In this document: positions 24,104 to 26,417 of the stretch, piece by piece
Layout of the letters: the number at the start of each line of letters is the position of its first letter
How positions within the stretch are numbered: position 1 is the first letter of the stretch
Source of the DNA: JAJRAG01 sp050010535
Lineage (GTDB): Archaea; Thermoplasmatota; Thermoplasmata; Methanomassiliicoccales; JACIVX01
Length of the DNA: 26,417 nucleotides
Assembly (NCBI GenBank): GCA_050010535.1
Contig: JBEKKT010000023.1
Coordinates: 1-26,417, forward strand
Reading direction: 5' to 3'
The notes under the pieces: generated by a model
Databases searched by the model: none
The model's input: only the letters and a program-made list of their open reading frames with translations
Told to the model about the DNA's origin: nothing
Program-made: the position numbers and the translations under genes

Positions 24104-24802
24104 ATGGGAAAGAATCTCAGACAGCAGAGGCGTGGCCGGGGCGGATCTCAGTATAGATCGCCAGGCCACAGGCATCTCGGGGACATCCGGATGCCCCACA
24201 CGAAGGTGGGGACCGGGAAGATCCTCGACCTAGTGCATGCACCTGGAAGAACAAGCCCGTTGGCGGAGATCGACCTGGATGGGAAGGTCGTGAAAATCAT
24301 AGCTGCAGAAGGCATTCAGGTAGGTCAGCAGATCCAGATCGGAGATGCTGAGACTGTCGCGTCTGGCAATATCATGTCGCTCGGCAGCATTCCTGAAGGA
24401 ACGCTCGTGTTCAACATCGAGGCCCGACCGGGTGACGGCGGGAAGTTCGTCCGGAGCTCCGGGAACGCCGCCGCGATCGTGAGCCGGGGAGAGAAGGTCG
24501 TGTTGCAGATGCCATCTGGTGCTTTCAAGACCTTCGATCCGACATGCAGGGCGTCGATCGGCATCGTCGCCGGCGGGGGGCACAGGGAGAAGCCCTTCGG
24601 GAAGGCTGGCGCAAAGTTTCACGCTTACAGGAGCAAGAGCAAGGCTTACTTCAAGGTCAGAGGAGTGGCGATGAACCCTGTGGACCACCCGCACGGCGGA
24701 GGATCCCACCAACATGTTGGCAAGCCGAGTACTGTCGGAAGGAACGCGCCCCCGGGAAGGAAGGTGGGCCGTCTCTCGCCCAAGAGGAAGCCTAGGATGT
24801 GA
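24104..24802 (+). CDS. rpl2: Large-subunit ribosomal protein L2 (uL2)
   Basis: A 232-residue L2 of archaeal length. The signature MNPVDHPHGGGSHQH near residue 188 includes the conserved histidines close to the peptidyl transferase centre. GAGGAGAT precedes the ATG. The stop overlaps a GTG that could be read as an earlier S19 start, but the S19 ATG at 24808 is more likely. Confidence 0.98.
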   Translation: MGKNLRQQRRGRGGSQYRSPGHRHLGDIRMPHTKVGTGKILDLVHAPGRTSPLAEIDLDGKVVKIIAAEGIQVGQQIQIGDAETVASGNIMSLGSIPEGTLVFNIEARPGDGGKFVRSSGNAAAIVSRGEKVVLQMPSGAFKTFDPTCRASIGIVAGGGHREKPFGKAGAKFHAYRSKSKAYFKVRGVAMNPVDHPHGGGSHQHVGKPSTVGRNAPPGRKVGRLSPKRKPRM

Positions 24803-24807
24803 TCGAA

Positions 24808-25269
24808 ATGGCTGAGGAGAAGATGACCGGAACAAAGGCCTCGCGGAGAAAAGCGCGAAAGAAGAAGGGCGCCATTACGGCAAGACGAAAGAAGGAGTTC
24901 ACTTATCGAGGTTACACTCTAGAAGAGCTTCTGGCGATGCCATTCGATGAAGTCCTTTCGCTCATGCCCTCCAGGGTGAGGCGATCATTGACAAGAGGAT
25001 TGAACGAGGAGCAGAGAACCTGCTTCGAGAAGATCAAATCTGGCAAGTACGAGATGGTGAGGACTCACTGCAGGGACGTCCCAATCGTGCCCGAGTTCGT
25101 CGGGAAGAAAGTGGCGGTGCACAACGGGAAGGAGTTCAAGGAGCTCGAGATCAGGGTCGAGATGATTGGCCACTTCCTCGGGGAGTTCGCCATGACTAGA
25201 AAGCAAGTCAAACACTCAGGTCCAGGAGTTGGTGCGACAAGGTCCTCCAAGTTCCTGCCGCTAAAGTAG
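24808..25269 (+). CDS. rps19: Small-subunit ribosomal protein S19 (uS19, S15e type)
   Basis: A 153-residue archaeal S19. It has a basic N-terminal tail (ASRRKARKKKGAITARRKK), then TYRGYTLEELL, and the core THCRDVPIVPEFVGKKVAVH with GEFAMTRKQVKHSGPGVGATRS at the end (split here by position, about 130-145). S19 contacts the tRNA A site and head of the 30S. ATG at 24808 is preferred to the GTG three codons upstream, which overlaps the L2 stop. L22 follows after 8 bp. Confidence 0.96.
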   Translation: MAEEKMTGTKASRRKARKKKGAITARRKKEFTYRGYTLEELLAMPFDEVLSLMPSRVRRSLTRGLNEEQRTCFEKIKSGKYEMVRTHCRDVPIVPEFVGKKVAVHNGKEFKELEIRVEMIGHFLGEFAMTRKQVKHSGPGVGATRSSKFLPLK

Positions 25270-25277
25270 GTGATGAA

Positions 25278-25724
25278 ATGGTCGGATACACAGCTGAATC
25301 GGACCCCGACAAGACGTCGAGGGCAATCGGCAAGGAACTCCCCATTTCACCGAAGTTCTCGAGAGAAATCTGCACCATGTTGAGGGGTAAGAAGGTGACG
25401 GTTGCGGTTCGGATCCTCGAGGAAATCATTGATCTCAAACGCCCGGTGCCGATAAAGCGGTTCAACACGGGTGTCGCGCACAAGAGACGCGTCGGGCCTG
25501 CCAGGTACCCGCAGAAGGCGGCGAGGGCGATACTGGGTGTAATCGAGAGCGCGAGACACAATGCGGAGTACAAAGGTCTCGATTCCGAGAATATGAAGGT
25601 CACTGTCGTCACGACGAACCTCGGCAGAACATCAAAGGGCTTCATGCCACGCGCATACGGAAGAGCGACGCAGTGGAACCAGCAAACAGCGAACATAGAA
25701 GTCATTCTTGAGGAGTTGGAGTAG
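25278..25724 (+). CDS. rpl22: Large-subunit ribosomal protein L22 (uL22)
   Basis: A 148-residue archaeal L22 (L17e type). KELPISPKFSREIC and VAHKRRVGPARYPQKAA are family-typical, and the beta-hairpin loop RTSKGFMPRAYGRAT lines the exit tunnel. AGGTGATGAA before the ATG is a good ribosome-binding site. Its stop touches the S3 ATG with no spacer. Confidence 0.97.
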   Translation: MVGYTAESDPDKTSRAIGKELPISPKFSREICTMLRGKKVTVAVRILEEIIDLKRPVPIKRFNTGVAHKRRVGPARYPQKAARAILGVIESARHNAEYKGLDSENMKVTVVTTNLGRTSKGFMPRAYGRATQWNQQTANIEVILEELE

Positions 25725-26417
25725 ATGGCTAGCGAGAGGAAATTCATCACTGAGAACATCCGAAGGGTCCTTCTCAAAGAGTACCTTATGAAGGAGGTAG
25801 GCAGGGCCGGGTTCGGAGGAGTCGACGTGCAAAGAACCCCGATGGGAACGCGTGTGACATTGATCACCGAGAGACCCGGCATCGTCATCGGAAGGAAAGG
25901 TGCCGCAATCAAGGGGCTGACACGGGCCATCGAAGAGGATTTCAATTTCGACAACCCGCAGATCGAGGTCCAGGAAGTGGAGAACGCAAACCTGAACGCA
26001 CAGATAATGGCTGAGAAGCTGGCGTTCGCGCTTGAGAGAGGCTGGCACTTCAGGAGAGCCGGCCACTCCACCGTGAGGAGAATCATGGACAACGGCGCGA
26101 GGGGTTGCCAGATCGTCATTTCCGGCAAGCTTACGGGGCAGAGACACCGTACCGAGAAGTTCAAAGAGGGCCATATCAAATTCTGCGGAGAGCCCAGACT
26201 CAAGTTCATCAAGGTAGGCTTTGCGGTCGCAAAGCTGAAACCCGGCGTCATTGGGGTGAAGGTCGAGATAATGGACCCCACAGCGAAGCTTCCGGACGAA
26301 GTGGACGTCATGACGCCGGAGAAGGCGGTCGAGGCAATGCCAGAGATGGCAGATCTGCTTCTTCCGAAAAAGGAATCGGCCCCGCAGGAGCCGACCTCGG
26401 TCGGGGAGAGTGCCGCC
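25725..26417 (+). CDS. rps3: Small-subunit ribosomal protein S3 (uS3), partial
   Basis: The frame is open for 231 codons to the end of the window, so only the C-terminal tail is missing. The KH type II domain has the loop GIVIGRKGAAIKGL with GRKG at 56-59. FRRAGHSTVRRIMDNGARG and SGKLTGQRHRTEKFKEG are typical of archaeal S3. S3 forms part of the mRNA entry channel. The last 35 residues are Pro/Glu/Ser-rich, as archaeal S3 tails often are. The ATG directly follows the L22 stop, with GAGG and GGAG in the L22 end as ribosome-binding sites. Confidence 0.96.
   Translation, partial: MASERKFITENIRRVLLKEYLMKEVGRAGFGGVDVQRTPMGTRVTLITERPGIVIGRKGAAIKGLTRAIEEDFNFDNPQIEVQEVENANLNAQIMAEKLAFALERGWHFRRAGHSTVRRIMDNGARGCQIVISGKLTGQRHRTEKFKEGHIKFCGEPRLKFIKVGFAVAKLKPGVIGVKVEIMDPTAKLPDEVDVMTPEKAVEAMPEMADLLLPKKESAPQEPTSVGESAA

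Noticed and set aside
25208..26311. A 367-codon open frame on the minus strand opposite L22 and S3
   Set aside because: It is a shadow produced by codon bias of two well-supported ribosomal protein genes on the plus strand and has no protein motifs.
1..26417. CRISPR arrays, insertion sequences, rRNA or tRNA genes
   Set aside because: I saw no regularly spaced repeats, transposase-like frames, terminal inverted repeats, or RNA gene signatures anywhere in the window.

Overview
The window is a piece of an archaeal chromosome. The evidence is a proteasome alpha subunit, SBDS, exosome subunits Rrp4/Rrp41/Rrp42, ribosomal protein L37Ae, RpoP, KEOPS Pcc1, prefoldin beta, an archaeal-type TyrRS, an archaeosine-type radical SAM enzyme and an archaeal-order ribosomal protein operon, together with TATA-type promoters. 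FtsZ plus soluble HdrABC/MvhD enzymes point to a euryarchaeal-grade lineage with anaerobic metabolism. A Thermoplasmatota relative is my guess, not something the sequence proves.

Region 1 (1-8402, minus strand) is one tightly packed, seven-gene Hdr transcription unit. In transcription order it reads hdrA, hdrC, hdrB, mvhD, a double-length HdrA fusion, a second mvhD, and an HdrD-like (HdrC-HdrB fused) gene that runs off the window. It looks like two parallel heterodisulfide-reductase-type electron-bifurcating modules in one operon, the second built from fused subunits. No hydrogenase or formate dehydrogenase subunit is visible, so the electron donor and the disulfide acceptor are unknown.

Region 2 (8403-9655) is mostly decayed DNA. 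It holds a same-frame relic of a membrane-anchored RING-like/zinc-ribbon protein with four internal stop codons, followed by the ftsZ promoter.

Region 3 (9656-17198, plus strand) is a version of the archaeal exosome-proteasome superoperon: ftsZ, RNase P Pop5, psmA, SBDS, rrp4, rrp41, rrp42, L37Ae, rpoP (44 codons), pcc1, prefoldin beta and a DHH phosphoesterase. It joins RNA processing, ribosome maturation, protein turnover and tRNA modification.

Region 4 (17242-20103, minus strand) has tyrS with its own promoter, and a two-gene unit of a flavoprotein disulfide reductase/NADH oxidase followed by a MoaD/SAMP-like ubiquitin-fold protein ending in Gly-Gly.

Region 5 (20313-21681, plus) carries a RaSEA-type archaeosine radical SAM gene and a DUF5611-like small gene. 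Region 6 (21682-26417, plus) has a strong promoter, a leader of roughly 190 nt with predicted hairpins (one covering the Shine-Dalgarno site of L3), and then L3, L4, L23, L2, S19, L22 and S3 (S3 cut by the window end).
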